Shown: piece by piece, positions 24,061 to 35,394 of the stretch | Numbering within the stretch: the stretch's first letter is position 1 | Layout of the letters: each line of letters begins with the position of its first letter | From: Lamellibrachia satsuma | Taxonomy: Eukaryota > Annelida > Polychaeta > Sabellida > Siboglinidae | Direction: 5' to 3' | DNA length: 64,000 nt | Assembly (NCBI GenBank): GCA_033239005.1 | Contig: BSQZ01000053.1 | Span: 3,751,001-3,815,000, forward strand | Made by a program: the position numbers and the translations under genes | The notes under the pieces: generated by a model | The model's input: only the letters and a program-made list of their open reading frames with translations | The model's database searches: none | What the model was told of the DNA's origin: nothing

Positions 24061-24820
24061 TAAATTATAAACGAGACTTCTAGGTGAGAAATATCACATA
24101 ATGCAACTTGGTAATACCATTTCCACACTATGAACATATCAAACATTTATCACTTCCTTTAAACTTTAATTAAGTCACTTTTGACTACATGCAGACATAC
24201 AAGTTCTATATTTTGTGTTTGAGTGATAATATTTTGTTTTGAATAACACTCGTCGTGACTCGTTAAATCACTGGCAGTTCCAGCACTTTCCGTCCGAGAT
24301 GAATGTGCAATATTAACAATTCCTGCACTAAACCGAAGTGCCCTGGCTACGTTGGGTTGCCATGCTGTGCTGAAGGGTGTAGAATGTCTCTCATTCGCTG
24401 ACCTCTTATGGGTGTGCGATTTTGCATTTTAGTCTACATTACGGAGCACCTCACTCTGCTGAACGCCCAACTCCAGGGACGAGAATAGCTAATCAATTAA
24501 TTCTGCCAGTTTGTCTCCGCTTTCGAGACCAAGTTGCAATTGTGGGAGACATAACTGCGGGATGCAAATTGCGTGCACTTCCCGATTCACAAGTCTCAGG
24601 GCTTGCAACAGGGAGTGAACATGAAATATAACTTCGTGTAATGCAAGCCATGAATGCATCTAACAGACGGGCATTTGGAAGACATCTTTGAGGCTCGCAG
24701 TCTCAAGTCTGCAACCAGATGTGGGACACTTGGTGGCGCAGTAACATCACCAACACCAGGCATCAGTGTCACACGGTCAATATGGCATCGATGACACGCC
24801 AAGAACACGTAACATGAATA
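24061..24820. other. No gene recognised
   Basis: Small open frames at 24422-24631 and 24596-24808 show no domain. The region may be the interior of the hAT fragment or host sequence. Confidence 0.35.
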
Positions 24821-27487
24821 AGATAAGATAAGATAAGATACGTTTTATTACCAAGTAGCAAGTACAAGGAATTTGTAGTGTTGTGGCGTTAGCACAAACA
24901 TACACTCATGCACCCAATCACACACGGAACTAAACATTACATATCACAATCGTAATACTAAAAACAGTTGAAAACAAGCGAGAGTAATATAATAGGTTGC
25001 AAGATTAAAAAATTAAAGATTAAAAAAAAAAAAATAAATAAATAAAATAAAAAAAAAAAAAATTAAAAAAAAAAATTAAAAAGGCGACATTGCATCTACC
25101 TACCAGAGGCAAGACATTTATGATGGCTCTCCGTTTAAAAATCTCAGCGCTTGAGGATAGAAACTATTGTTAAATCGCGTCGTTTTAGTTTTTATGCTAC
25201 GGTAGCGCTTACCGGAGGGAAGGAGTTCAAAGAGATGGTTGGCTGGATGATATTCGTCTTGTACAATGCGCTTGGATTTGCGCAAACTGCGAGATAGATA
25301 AAGAGATCTGATGGACGGCATATTTAACCCGATTAGTTTAGAGGCGTACTTGACGACTGATTCAATTTGATTAATTTCATCTTGGCTGGCGCGACCAAAC
25401 CAGACAGTGATAGAAAATGACAAGACACTTTCAATAACTGCGCGGTAGAAACGTGTTAATATTGCTTGAGATAAGCCGAATCGTTTGAGGTGTCTAAGGA
25501 AGTACATGCGTTTTTGTGCTGTTTTAATGATTCCAATCGTGTTATTACACCAGGAAAGATCTTTAGAAATAGTCGAACCCAAAAATGTTACAGAGTCGGC
25601 TTGTAAAACTTCAGTACCGTCAATGACAAGGGGGTGGATGGGTGTTTTCTTTTTGCGAAAATCAATGATCATTTCCTTCGTTTTGGATATGTTTAGTACC
25701 AGGTTGTTGTTCTTACACCAGCCGACCAGTCTTTGAACTTCCTCTCTATACACAGACTCGTTAGCATTGTTGACACAGCCAATTACAGTGGTGTCATCCG
25801 AGAACTTAACCACGCGAACAGATTGGTTACCAGATACACAGTCGTTTGTAAAGAGAGTGAAAAGGAAAGGAGAAAGCACGCAGCCTTGTGGGGCACCAGT
25901 GTTAAGAATAACAGGTTTGGAGAGAGAGTTTTTGACCTTGACAGATTGAGGCCTGTGAAGAAGAAAGTTGAGAGTCCAGTGACATATGGCAGGATGCACA
26001 TTCAGAGATACAAGTTTATCAAACAACTTCACAGGAATTATGGTGTTAAAGGCCGAGCTAAAGTCCATGAAAAGAATCCTCGCATAAGTGCTCGGTTGTT
26101 CCAGGTGATTCATAACATAATGTAAACCTAAGGCAACTGCATCGTCCACAGATCCGTTAGTTTGATAAGCAAACTGGTGAGGATCCAATAGACCGGCCGT
26201 GGAAGATTTCAGATAACGGAGCATAATATGTTCGAAAACTTTCATCGCAACTGAGGTAAGTGCCACTGGACGGTAATCGTTCATGGTAGAGACTTTAGCC
26301 TTCTTGGGAATAGGTATAATCACAGAAGTTTTAAAACACGTTGGAACTATGCACTGTTGTAAAGATGAATTGTAGATGTCAGCGAATACTGGAGCAAGCT
26401 GATCGGCACAATTCTTGAATGTATATGATGAGATGTTATCAGGACCCGAAGCCTTGCGCGTACTCAGTCGCTTGAACAATGTCCGCACGTCAGCAACGTT
26501 AACGGTGAAAGGCGGCGACAGCGGAGTGTCTGTGGGTAGGGGGCGCTGTTCCGGCGATGTGTTTAACTTGTCAAATCTGCTGTAGAAGTCGTTTAGTTGG
26601 TCGGGGAAGGACGGATCGGCGTTGTAAATGGCTGAAGCGCTTGGTTTATACTGTGTAATTTGACGTAACCCTTGCCATACAGATCTGGTGTTGTTGGAAG
26701 CAAATTGGTTTTCAAGTTTGCGTTTGTATTTGTACTTGGCCGAACTAATCGCCTTGCGCACTGCGTACTTGGCTCTCCGAAATTCTTCCCTGTTGTCGCT
26801 AATGAACGCTGAGTTTTTCATGGCTAGCTTCTGTTTAATGTCCCTGGTAAACCATGGTTTGTCGTTGCCATATACTGTAACTAACTTACTTTCGTAGCAG
26901 GTTTCTTCACACCAGCTGATGTAGGCAGTAACTGTGTCAGTGTACGCGTCGAGGTCGTGGCAGGAATCTTTAAACATTTGCCAGTCCGTGCTGTCAAGGC
27001 AAGCTTTCAAAGCAATCGTTGAGTCAGCAGTCCGCTTTCTCACTGTCTTGGTGGTCGGTTTTATTGTTTTTAACTTCTGACGGTATGTAGGAATCAATAC
27101 GACTGTAGCGTGATCTGACTCACCCAACGGAGCCCTGGTGGTCGCCCGGTAAGCGTCCTTGAAGATGGTGTAGCAGTGGTCTAGAGTTTTTTTGTTACGA
27201 GTGGAGCAATTAACATGCTGTTTGTATCGGGGTAGAACTTTCTTCAGATTAGTGTGATTGAAGTCACCCAGGATGATGATGACACTATCAGGGTACGTTG
27301 TTTCTGCTGCCAACACGCGGGTAGTCAACTGGTTAATTGCACTGGTTGCATTCGCGTCGGGCGGAATGTAAACACCCATTAAAACAACACTGCAATGTGT
27401 GTTTTTGAATAGCATATTGACTATCGAAATGTTTTTTTTTAAATCAGACCTATTTACAACAGCACTCGATACCACTGCTACACACAA
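24821..27487 (-). mobile_element. L2-type LINE, 5'-truncated, ORF otherwise intact
   Basis: A minus-strand non-LTR retrotransposon whose 3' end carries a short pentanucleotide tail (repeated tatct on the element strand, 24821-24840), preceded by an A-rich 3' UTR stretch at 25017-25080. It is truncated on the 5' side within the endonuclease domain at about 27487, where a tatg microsatellite begins. Tail type and protein sequence fit the L2/Rex1-like group of the CR1-L2 lineage rather than the CR1-like family common in this window. Confidence 0.9.
25118..27487 (-). CDS. L2-type ORF2 protein, endonuclease (partial) and reverse transcriptase
   Basis: One continuous frame of 789 residues. The N-terminal part is the second half of an apurinic-type endonuclease: GVYIPPDAN, then IILGDFNH near residue 73, and the GESDHATV catalytic end near 122-129. 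RT follows: KKAKVSTMNDYRPVALT near 410, MDFSSAFNT near 480 (first catalytic Asp), GAPQGCVLSP near 530 and FSDDT near 566. The usual box in this group is FADDT, so Ala is replaced by Ser, while both Asp are kept. The end has the HLFELLPSGKRYR motif seen in L2-like elements. The printed first Met is internal, since the true N-terminus lies in the lost 5' part. The absence of stops suggests recent insertion. Confidence 0.9.
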   Translation of the reverse strand: MCVAVVSSAVVNRSDLKKNISIVNMLFKNTHCSVVLMGVYIPPDANATSAINQLTTRVLAAETTYPDSVIIILGDFNHTNLKKVLPRYKQHVNCSTRNKKTLDHCYTIFKDAYRATTRAPLGESDHATVVLIPTYRQKLKTIKPTTKTVRKRTADSTIALKACLDSTDWQMFKDSCHDLDAYTDTVTAYISWCEETCYESKLVTVYGNDKPWFTRDIKQKLAMKNSAFISDNREEFRRAKYAVRKAISSAKYKYKRKLENQFASNNTRSVWQGLRQITQYKPSASAIYNADPSFPDQLNDFYSRFDKLNTSPEQRPLPTDTPLSPPFTVNVADVRTLFKRLSTRKASGPDNISSYTFKNCADQLAPVFADIYNSSLQQCIVPTCFKTSVIIPIPKKAKVSTMNDYRPVALTSVAMKVFEHIMLRYLKSSTAGLLDPHQFAYQTNGSVDDAVALGLHYVMNHLEQPSTYARILFMDFSSAFNTIIPVKLFDKLVSLNVHPAICHWTLNFLLHRPQSVKVKNSLSKPVILNTGAPQGCVLSPFLFTLFTNDCVSGNQSVRVVKFSDDTTVIGCVNNANESVYREEVQRLVGWCKNNNLVLNISKTKEMIIDFRKKKTPIHPLVIDGTEVLQADSVTFLGSTISKDLSWCNNTIGIIKTAQKRMYFLRHLKRFGLSQAILTRFYRAVIESVLSFSITVWFGRASQDEINQIESVVKYASKLIGLNMPSIRSLYLSRSLRKSKRIVQDEYHPANHLFELLPSGKRYRSIKTKTTRFNNSFYPQALRFLNGEPS

Positions 27488-27489
27488 AG

Positions 27490-27801
27490 AAGTATGTGTG
27501 TAGGTATGTATGTATGTATGTATGTATGTATGTATGTATGAATGTATGTATGTATGTATGTATGTATGTACACAGAGGGTAATAAATTAATGGAACAAAC
27601 TGCCAAATGATTGTGTTAATGCTAGTAGTGTGAATGTGTTTAGAAATATAATTGACAGACATTTGATAAGGGCGGCTACACATAGATGAGAAAATTGTTG
27701 GACTCTTGATAAGCCAATGGCTTCCTTCTCCACTTGCCATCTGGAACTTGTTGTTTGGGATGGCAATCTTGTTAAATGTGTGTATGTATGTATGTATGTG
27801 C

Positions 27802-27880
<79 letters not shown>

Positions 27881-27915
27881 GTATATGTGTGTATGTATGC
27901 ATTCATGCATGTATG

Positions 27916-27991
<76 letters not shown>

Positions 27992-28049
27992 ACCAGTTAC
28001 AAGGATGAATGATAATATCCTTATATGCGTGCGTGCATGCGTTCGTTCG

Positions 28050-28109
<60 letters not shown>

Positions 28110-28111
28110 TG
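27490..28111. repeat. Microsatellite cluster (TATG, AT and GCGT) around a CR1 tail
   Basis: The order is (TATG)n about 27497-27568, a CR1-like 3' fragment 27571-27777, (AT)n about 27807-27876, a short TATG/CATG spacer, (AT)n about 27921-27988 and (GCGT)n about 28026-28111. Open frames of alternating I/Y, T/H or A/R here are not genes. Confidence 0.92.
27571..27777 (+). pseudogene. CR1-like LINE 3' tail fragment
   Basis: Only the last part of the ORF (agagggtaataaattaatgg through ttgataagggcgg) and the family 3' UTR (gataagccaatggcttcctt) remain. One copy of the ttgttaaat tail unit leads into a TATG tract. It is a strongly 5'-truncated insertion. Confidence 0.85.
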
Positions 28112-28194
28112 GCCCACTGACCTATTCCAAGTAACTTATTTGGCCCTCCATTCAAAATGTTTGCTGTACCCTGTTCTAAAAGATCTACAGTTAG

Positions 28195-29552
28195 TTCCGA
28201 GGCATATATACCTCGGTATCACGACCGTTCATTCCGCCCCAGGCGCCCGGTGGCGGTTGCGGCGCACTCACGTTTCTTCTTCTTCGACGTGACCTTCTAC
28301 GGTCGTCGTGCCGCTAACGTCATGCAGAGACGATTCAATTGTCTGCTGTCGTTCTGTCGTACCAATATGGCCTTCGTGCCCTCTGTCGTCGTTCTGTCGT
28401 TCTGACGTACTGTTGCCGTTGTCGCGACCGTCTTTCTTGACAACAGGGATGTCGTCTCAGTAGTGTCGTTTTTGCGTCGCCTCGCACTTCAATATTCGCC
28501 GCGCATCTCGGCTATGTCTTCAGTCAATTTCTCATGTTTCATACGTTACTTCTTAACTTTAAGGGAGCGTAGACATTTCTACCTCCTCTCTCAAAGCTAC
28601 ACCTTACACGTCTGACATCCGGGCACCCACGTTGGGCGATACTTCCCTTCTGTGTCCACATTACTTTCACCCTGATCTGGTCGTCGAGATGTCTCTCTTT
28701 TTAATACTCCTTGTTTCGGAGATCAAATATGACACTAGTTCACCAATCACCGTCTCCAGGTCTAGCCCACTTAGAAACCACGCCATAATTACTAGTGAAA
28801 ACACCCCTAAACCTGGTAATACTCCGGTCCTTGCCTGCTTAATATGCATCATTCTCTAAGATAAACAAATCCACGTCGTCCAGGCGGACACGGGCATGCT
28901 TGATAAAACATATTACATAATGTTGGTCGTCTCCAACAAAGGCCAGTGCATTCCTTTATACTTGAAAGGTTTAACTAATAAATAAAGAAACCGGAAATAA
29001 TATTCTGACAAAAAATATCATAAATGCTGCAGTAATGAGCATGTTAAACTTTTGAGCCCCCAAAGTAAATGATGGATTTCTAATGACAACTGACTTAAAC
29101 AAATATGTTTATATATTAATATATCAACAAGTTACATATATTAAAGTGTACTGAAGCTCGTTGGTGTATCTGATGCAGGTTATTACTGTGAAATATGACT
29201 TATATACTCTGTACAAGACGGTCGAGTTGAAGTCCAGGGATTATACCTGTCATTATTGGCAGTCAAATAATTTACTTTTTTCGTTATAATCTTGTGAATT
29301 TATACCCAATGGAACCACATCCATACGGTTTACATGTGGAGGAATGACCTTCACCAAAATTAGTTGTGTATGTGTATATGAATGTCCCCTATAACAATAA
29401 ACTCATATTATAAATTATAGTGAACATTTATTCAGTTCAGTAGCACAACAGAATCGATGTGTCAAAAAGCGCCGCTCGTTTATTGCTTCCAGCCGGCTGC
29501 AATTTCACGCCTCGTCGCAGTTGTCATTTATCAGCAGAAAACACGCCCACTC
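28195..29552 (-). mobile_element. Right arm of the 1.4-kb inverted repeat
   Basis: This is the reverse-complement counterpart of 21719-23125. The inner edge carries the palindrome ccgaggcatatatacctcgg at 28197-28216. It contains between one and two 68-bp units of the type expanded at 7470-8830, a GTGAGT donor-like site on the minus strand (28266-28271) and a TATTAAAAA variant of the TATA box. Differences from the left arm are scattered substitutions and small indels, so the two arms have diverged for some time. Promoter direction is leftwards, towards the L2 element. Confidence 0.75.
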
Positions 29553-29598
29553 TCGATTGTAGCTCGCGAGGGGCGGCTGCAATAGTTAAGAAGCCATC

Positions 29599-29725
29599 GG
29601 TGGTAAGTTGCGAGAAGGCAACTATACTGCAATTTGTAAAACACGGTGGTAAGTTGCGAGAAGGCAACTATTCTGCAATTTGTAAAACACGGTTGGAGTC
29701 CGCGAGAAGGCGGCTATTCTGCAAT
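29599..29725. repeat. 46-bp tandem repeat, nearly three units
   Basis: The pattern ggtggtaagttgcgagaagg followed by caactattctgcaatttgta starts at 29599, 29645 and, in diverged form, 29691. It lies just outside the right arm. Confidence 0.85.
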
Positions 29726-29955
29726 TGCATGTCAGTAGAAAGCTGAGTGATGCTAGCAAAGTTACGACTCAATCTCGATTGGAAGCGTACAAAGAAGCAG
29801 ATATAACAATTGGTGTGACGTGGCTCGTTTTGAACATTACCAGAACGACTGACGTAAGTATTATATATTACGTTGATAGCTGATAACGTGTGTGTATATG
29901 TTTATATATATTCGTACGTCCTATGTGTTAATGCATGTTATGAAGTTGAAGCAAA

Positions 29956-29997
<42 letters not shown>

Positions 29998-30000
<3 letters not shown>

Positions 30001-30098
30001 TGAGAAAATTGTTGGACTCTCGATGAGCCAATGGCTTCCTTGTCCACTTGCCAGCTTGTTGCTTGTGATGGCAGTCTTGTTAAATCTTGTTAAAAGTG
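29998..30098 (+). pseudogene. CR1-like LINE 3' UTR fragment
   Basis: Only the family 3' UTR and the doubled ttgttaaatc tail remain (tctcgatgagccaatggctt, cagtcttgttaaatcttgtt). An AT microsatellite (about 29960-29997) precedes it directly. Confidence 0.8.
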
Positions 30099-30744
30099 CT
30101 GCCGCCTAGCGTCTGGGTTTGTCGACTAACTTCAAATAGCAAGACACGTGAAAAGAAAGTTGTGTTGACTGCAACCATGGCTTATTATTGTAGAATAAGT
30201 CAACCAATATATTTCATAGGTTAGATATGTTCAATATATACATTATATACGGCAAATACAATGTCTATGATGCAGTATTTAAGATATTTCAAGACAATGA
30301 TATATTGCTATACCGGTAGCATCAAATAGAATTGTTGTAACAGCAAGTAAGCAATTACCATTTCATTGTTATGTAACCCAAACATATTCAAGTTTAATTA
30401 ATAATTGTGTACTATAAATAATGTTACTACAAAACAATTGTATAGGAGCGACCTCATAAGTGACGCATAATGTGACATGTATGAAAAAAACTAATTTCAG
30501 TAAATTTATGCACTTTGACAGTATCTCGCAGAATATATTCACACATGCAATATTTTTTTAATTTTGTGGCTACGCTTTCCATGTGCACATTAAATTTTAT
30601 TATCTATATTGGATGTCTTGATGGTATGGAAAAGCCTGACTTTCATGAACAATCGGGCCACACACACCAGCTTCTGTTTACAGGTCAAGGAGTCATGGAA
30701 TCTGCGAAGCCTTCACAATAAGGTTCTGCATACATAACAAGTCT
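30099..30744. other. No gene recognised
   Basis: AT-rich sequence with small open frames only; the one at 30515-30721 has no domain I recognise. Confidence 0.4.
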
Positions 30745-32535
30745 CATTAAAACTTTCTCCAAACAGTCTCAAATTTTTCTATGAGTGAAGCAAAAAAAGT
30801 GAAGAATAAAGCAATGTACCTGTTGCCCTGTAGACTTTTGCCTTCAAAAACTCTCTTGTTGACATCACGTTGAGAATTATATGCCAAAGTAGACTTAAGA
30901 GAAATCTCATCAACAGTCACAGCTACTGACAAGCAATTTGAGACATACTAGCAACTTTGAGCTTTAGCGCATCAAACCAGACCTGGGGCCGAGTACATTT
31001 TCATGAGTAAAGTGCGAGTACATTGGTAATGGCTGAGTACGAGTACATTTCCACGAGTAAGAGTACGAATACCGGTACATCTTGTATGATATTATTATAA
31101 GAACACCTCTTTATGTTTGGGACCAAACTTGGGGTTGCATTCAATTCAAAGTTGCTGTTCGAAATACAAATGTTCAGGGTATGCATGCAAATATGGGTTA
31201 AATGTATTTAAATTGAAAATACTTTTCAAAATACATTTTATAGCACATAATAACAAGAGAGAAGAAATTACGAAATATAACCGTTAAATGTATATGATAT
31301 ATGAATAAATGAACACTGACAAATTGTGGCTGGCAGTGACCACAAGTCCACAACTAATATTTGCTGAGAGGGTGGATTATAGCACCTACCAATGTCCAGG
31401 GCTCAATATCCCCTTTGTACTTTAACCACACTACAAATTGGCACCAGACAATACTGGTACAGGCTGTCTGACATGAGTCACCAAACTTCTCCAGAAGGAT
31501 TATGGCTTGGTCTGGTAACTGGTACAACTGCTGTTATGAACTAGGGGTGTCTGATTGGGAAAAGAATCAAAAGATGCTGCCTCTTGAAGTGAAGCCTTTG
31601 TGGTTTCTGTGCATTCATTGTGCAGAAAAGTTATCCACGGTGTGAATGTGTGAAAACTCATCAATTCCAAGTAAAATGAAACTACATCTACTAAATGTAA
31701 CAATAATAATTATTACAAATCAGGGGCTATTATACTGCAATTATTATCATGGTTATTGCAATAGCATTGACATGATAAAGTGTTTCTAATGATCCTGCAT
31801 TATAAAACACCTGTATAACTTAGCTGAGATGCATGCAAAAACATACAAATTTGTGTTAATTTGATTCATAGCCAGGTAATACAATTTGCTATAATACTTT
31901 TTGAAATTATTATTGTATTTGTTAATGATTTGACAAGAAATTAAATAATTCACAATATCATATTGAAAAAGTACTCGTAAAATCTGAGTACATTGAACAC
32001 GAGTACAAGACCATAATTTCTATGAGTATGAGTATTTAAAAAATGTACTCCAGTAAACAAGTATTTCGGCCCCAGGTCTGCATCAAACACCTTATCACTG
32101 AAGCCAGGAGACAAGTTAGACTTCCGCAGTGATCTAAGCAGGGTTGACTTTGAGGGCAAACAAAATAATTTGGAGAGCAGGCGATTTTTGGTTGTGGTAA
32201 AAAATGGACAAAGCTAACATCTTGTCTGAGATGGACCATTGTTTGCCATCTTTACTTCGTTTAGACATTCGAATCTGAGTTTCAATAAATGAAATGGTAT
32301 TGTCTGGGAGATAGAAGGATAATTGTGACATAATGTGTTTGATATGCATGTCTTGTATTGTAAATTTTGTAGAACATTTCTTCGGCTTCTTCAAACGACA
32401 GACTTTCGTTCGCAGTCGAGCAAATTCATTCAGTAGTTTTCGCCTTTTCGTAGTGCTGATATCAGATGAGGGGCCAGGCAATGGCTCTTCCGATAAACGC
32501 GTAGTCTCGTTGGATTCAAGTGATCTACCTGCAAA
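30745..32535 (-). pseudogene. P-element/THAP9-like transposase fragment, split by a MITE
   Basis: Minus-strand pieces resemble P-element-type transposases of the THAP9 family. From 32531, after a ttttgcag acceptor-like site, the frame gives a coiled stretch (LLNEFARLRTKVCRLKK). The helical core follows (WSISDKMLALSIFYHNQ), then after a frameshift LPSKSTLLRSLRKS and GFSDKVFDA. A 1.1-kb hAT MITE interrupts the gene at that point. The downstream part resumes at 30932 with VTVDEISLKSTLAYNSQRD, where the VDE-like motif matches the start of the RNase H-like core of this family. No THAP domain was found upstream, and the frame is broken, so it is inactive. The opening residues of the 196-residue frame lie upstream of the acceptor and are probably intronic. 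Confidence 0.7.
30978..32080. mobile_element. hAT-type MITE, 1103 bp, with 8-bp target duplication
   Basis: The ends are perfect inverted repeats over cagacctggggccga / tcggccccaggtctg. The element is flanked on both sides by the identical 8-bp sequence catcaaac (30970-30977 and 32081-32088). An 8-bp duplication with CAG-starting ends is the hAT signature. Subterminal regions are rich in gagtac and agtac motifs on both sides. There is no transposase frame, so the element is non-autonomous. Confidence 0.93.
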
Positions 32536-33558
32536 ACACATACAATTTACTAATGCACCGAGAATTATTGAAATAAAACTGGATATAACTATATGGGTAC
32601 ATCCATTCACAGTGATTATAGTTTGTGCTTTAGGTAAAGAAACATTTTGCTTAATACCAACAGATGGATACAAGAATACAGATATGAAGAGAACTGAGTT
32701 TAGAAATATCCATGCAGGACACATCTAACAACTAATCAATTAAACCTATTTAATATCTATAAGCAGTACCAGCCTCATCACCTGCTAACAATCTTGGTAG
32801 TGATGGCTATGCCTAGGCTGTGGCATGCATAGCCTAGGCTATGAATTTTAATACCACTAATTTTTTATTAAAATTGCATCAACTTCTGCCAATGTAGTTC
32901 CAGGCCGCCTAGTTCCATATGTTTTATGACATGTGGTATTATCGAATAACACTATGTGTGCCAACAGTGCAAGTGACAGCCCTGCCACTGGCTCTACCGC
33001 CGAAGCTACCACCCTACACTAGATGCACTGACAGCCTAGCCCTGGGCTATCAGCCCAGGCTGACAGAAGCACACATTTGCACACAGGTCACAGTGCTAAA
33101 TCTTGCTATATTTATTTCACACTGACAGTAGTCGACAGTAGTATTTCAGTAGTAAGTAAACACTCGCTTACTCGAAGCTACCCCATGCTTGGACGTCATC
33201 TTAGAAGTTGGCGATAATAGGGCACGACTAGAACATTGTGCTTATTGTTACTCTTATTTGTTTTTGATAACCCCAGCCGTCAGGTAGCAATAGTGGCGTC
33301 GTGATACGTCTTATATTATTTATAGTCTTTGGTTGAAGAGTCGTCTACTGTAATTATGGCAATTAGATTCGACCTAGAGTTAAGCCATTGAAACATAGAC
33401 GGTCGAGGAGAGCTTGAGTACAAGTGACATGTGAATCGTTTTCATGCAATATTGTTTTCATTGTTAATTCAACTTATTTAAGTTATACTCGCAGTGTTGC
33501 GATGTTTTGTTTAAATAAATAGTTATGTTATTCTGCATTGCATCAATTATGTATGTCA
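32536..33558. other. No gene recognised
   Basis: This would be the 5' side of the P-element-like relic. A short minus-strand ATG followed by a GTAAGC site near 33150-33200 could be a first exon, but nothing THAP-like is visible. Confidence 0.3.
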
Positions 33559-34360
33559 ATTATGGATGATCTAGATAAATTAGTTAAATGGTCAGAAAAA
33601 TATTAAATTTTGGGACGTGTAAATGTAGGACATGGAAACATGTACGAAGAATATAAAATGGGGGATGCTGTAACAATTACTGCTGACATGAAAGTTTCAG
33701 AGCACAATGTGGGATTGCTGCTTCGAAAGGAAATCAAATTCTAAGGCTAATTAGGAGAACTGTCATGTATAAGGAGAAACAACTAATTGTACCCCTGTAC
33801 AAATCAATAGTTAGACCACATTTGGAATAGTGTATTCAAGCATGGAGGCCATTTCGTAAAAAGGACATAGACAAGCTAGAAAGAATACAACGAAGAGCAA
33901 CTAAAATGATTCCAGAATTGAGAGACCTTAGTTACGAAAGTCGCTTAATACAATGTGGTTTGACAACACTAGAGACCAGCAGACTAAGAGGAGACCAAAT
34001 AGAAGTGTTTATAATAGTAAATGGTTATGAGGATGTTGATAGAAATATGTTCTTCAAATTAAAGAAGGCAGTAGAACCAGAGGACACAAAGCAGCATTAG
34101 TTAAGGAGCAGTGTAGGTTGGGCATGAGAAAGTACTCTTTCTCACAGAGGGTGATAAATTAATGAAACAAATTGCAAATGATTGTGTTAATGCTAGTATT
34201 GTGAATATGTTTCAAAATAGGATTGGCAGATATTTGATAAGGGCGGGCTACACATAGATGAGAAAATTGTTGGACTCTCGATAAGCCAATGGCTTCCTTG
34301 TCCACTTGTCATCTGGAACTTGTTGTTTGGGATGGCAATCTTGTTAAATCTTGTTAAATT
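33559..34360 (+). pseudogene. CR1-like LINE 3' half, degenerate
   Basis: From ttagttaaatggtcagaaaa the segment follows the CR1-like RT thumb and C-terminal region: ADMKVSE, IVRPHLE followed by an in-frame stop, then MIPELRDLSYESRL and a frame loss after MFFKLKKAVEP. It ends with the family 3' UTR and the doubled tail unit at about 34345-34360. The N-terminal half is missing. Confidence 0.88.
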
Positions 34361-35394
34361 TATAGGCGGATCCAGAGGGGAAGGTCTAGAGGATCCGGAT
34401 CCTCCGTTTTTTGAGTAAAAAAATCCATTGCAATTGCATGTTAATGGGGGACAAAGGCATTGCCAAGAAACAACACAAGCTCAAATTGTAGCTTACTACG
34501 TACGAATTCCTTAGTAGCAGTCCGAAGTTTTCAGACACTGATCTAGCGCAGGCGATATACATGGCGTCCAGGGGATCCCAAAAGTTATTCTTAGCATTAT
34601 CGGTGACGTCGTTCAAAGATAATAATAATAATAATAAAAAGACTTCTTTGGCGCCAATATCCTCGGAAAATCCGAGCTCAGTGGCGCAACAAAACCAAAG
34701 GATTAGGTATTCTCGTAACCATGTACAATGCAAAAAGTCGTCAACAGTTGGATGGAGGTGCCAAGATTCACTGCGCACGCACACCGCACGCACGTGTATA
34801 CACATACGCCCACCTCATGTTTGACCATATCTCCCCGCGAAAGAATGAACATACTAAGGGAATGTTTGGAGCACATAGACGTGTTGGGCGCAGTTTCTGG
34901 ATATTGCGCTCGATTACGTTGCGCAATCCTCGGATACTCGAAAATCTGCAGGTTGTGCAGATCCAGCAAATGCGCCCAACAGACGCGCTGGTCGTTTGAT
35001 GAAAATCGTCTGCATCAGTTCTTAGGACCGGACAATTTTACAGTTAAAAACTTAAAGTATCCTATCGTATTATCAACGTTTTTGAACATCTTAATCATTA
35101 TAACAAGTAATGCACGTTTTAAAATCACATTTCGCTATCAATGAGATCATTTTAACATAAAACCAAGAGGAGTTATGTATTTTTAATGACTGTCGACCGT
35201 ATTTCAATACTGTATACTGTCTGGTTGGTACTATGGCAGTATAGTCCCTACTAAATATTTCATTTAAGCCAGACATACGCTAGAAGTTACTTATCTACGT
35301 CATCCGTTTAGGCCAGCCTTATGCTATATTTATCCAAAGAAATCATGAAGTTAATTAATTAATTAATTAATTAATTGAGCCAGTCCGACCAGAA
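34361..35394. other. Possible DNA-transposon end, otherwise unrecognised
   Basis: A palindromic ggatccggatcc block sits near 34393, next to cggatccagaggggaa. This resembles ends of non-autonomous DNA transposons, but no partner end was found. Overlapping open frames at 34386-34805, 34561-34824 and 34728-35144 show no recognisable domain. A (TTAA)n tract is at 35350-35377. Confidence 0.3.

Noticed and set aside
24422..24808. Opposed 70-residue frames near the hAT-like end as transposase exons
   Set aside because: No hAT motif such as the CKTRW core or the dimerisation region is visible in either.
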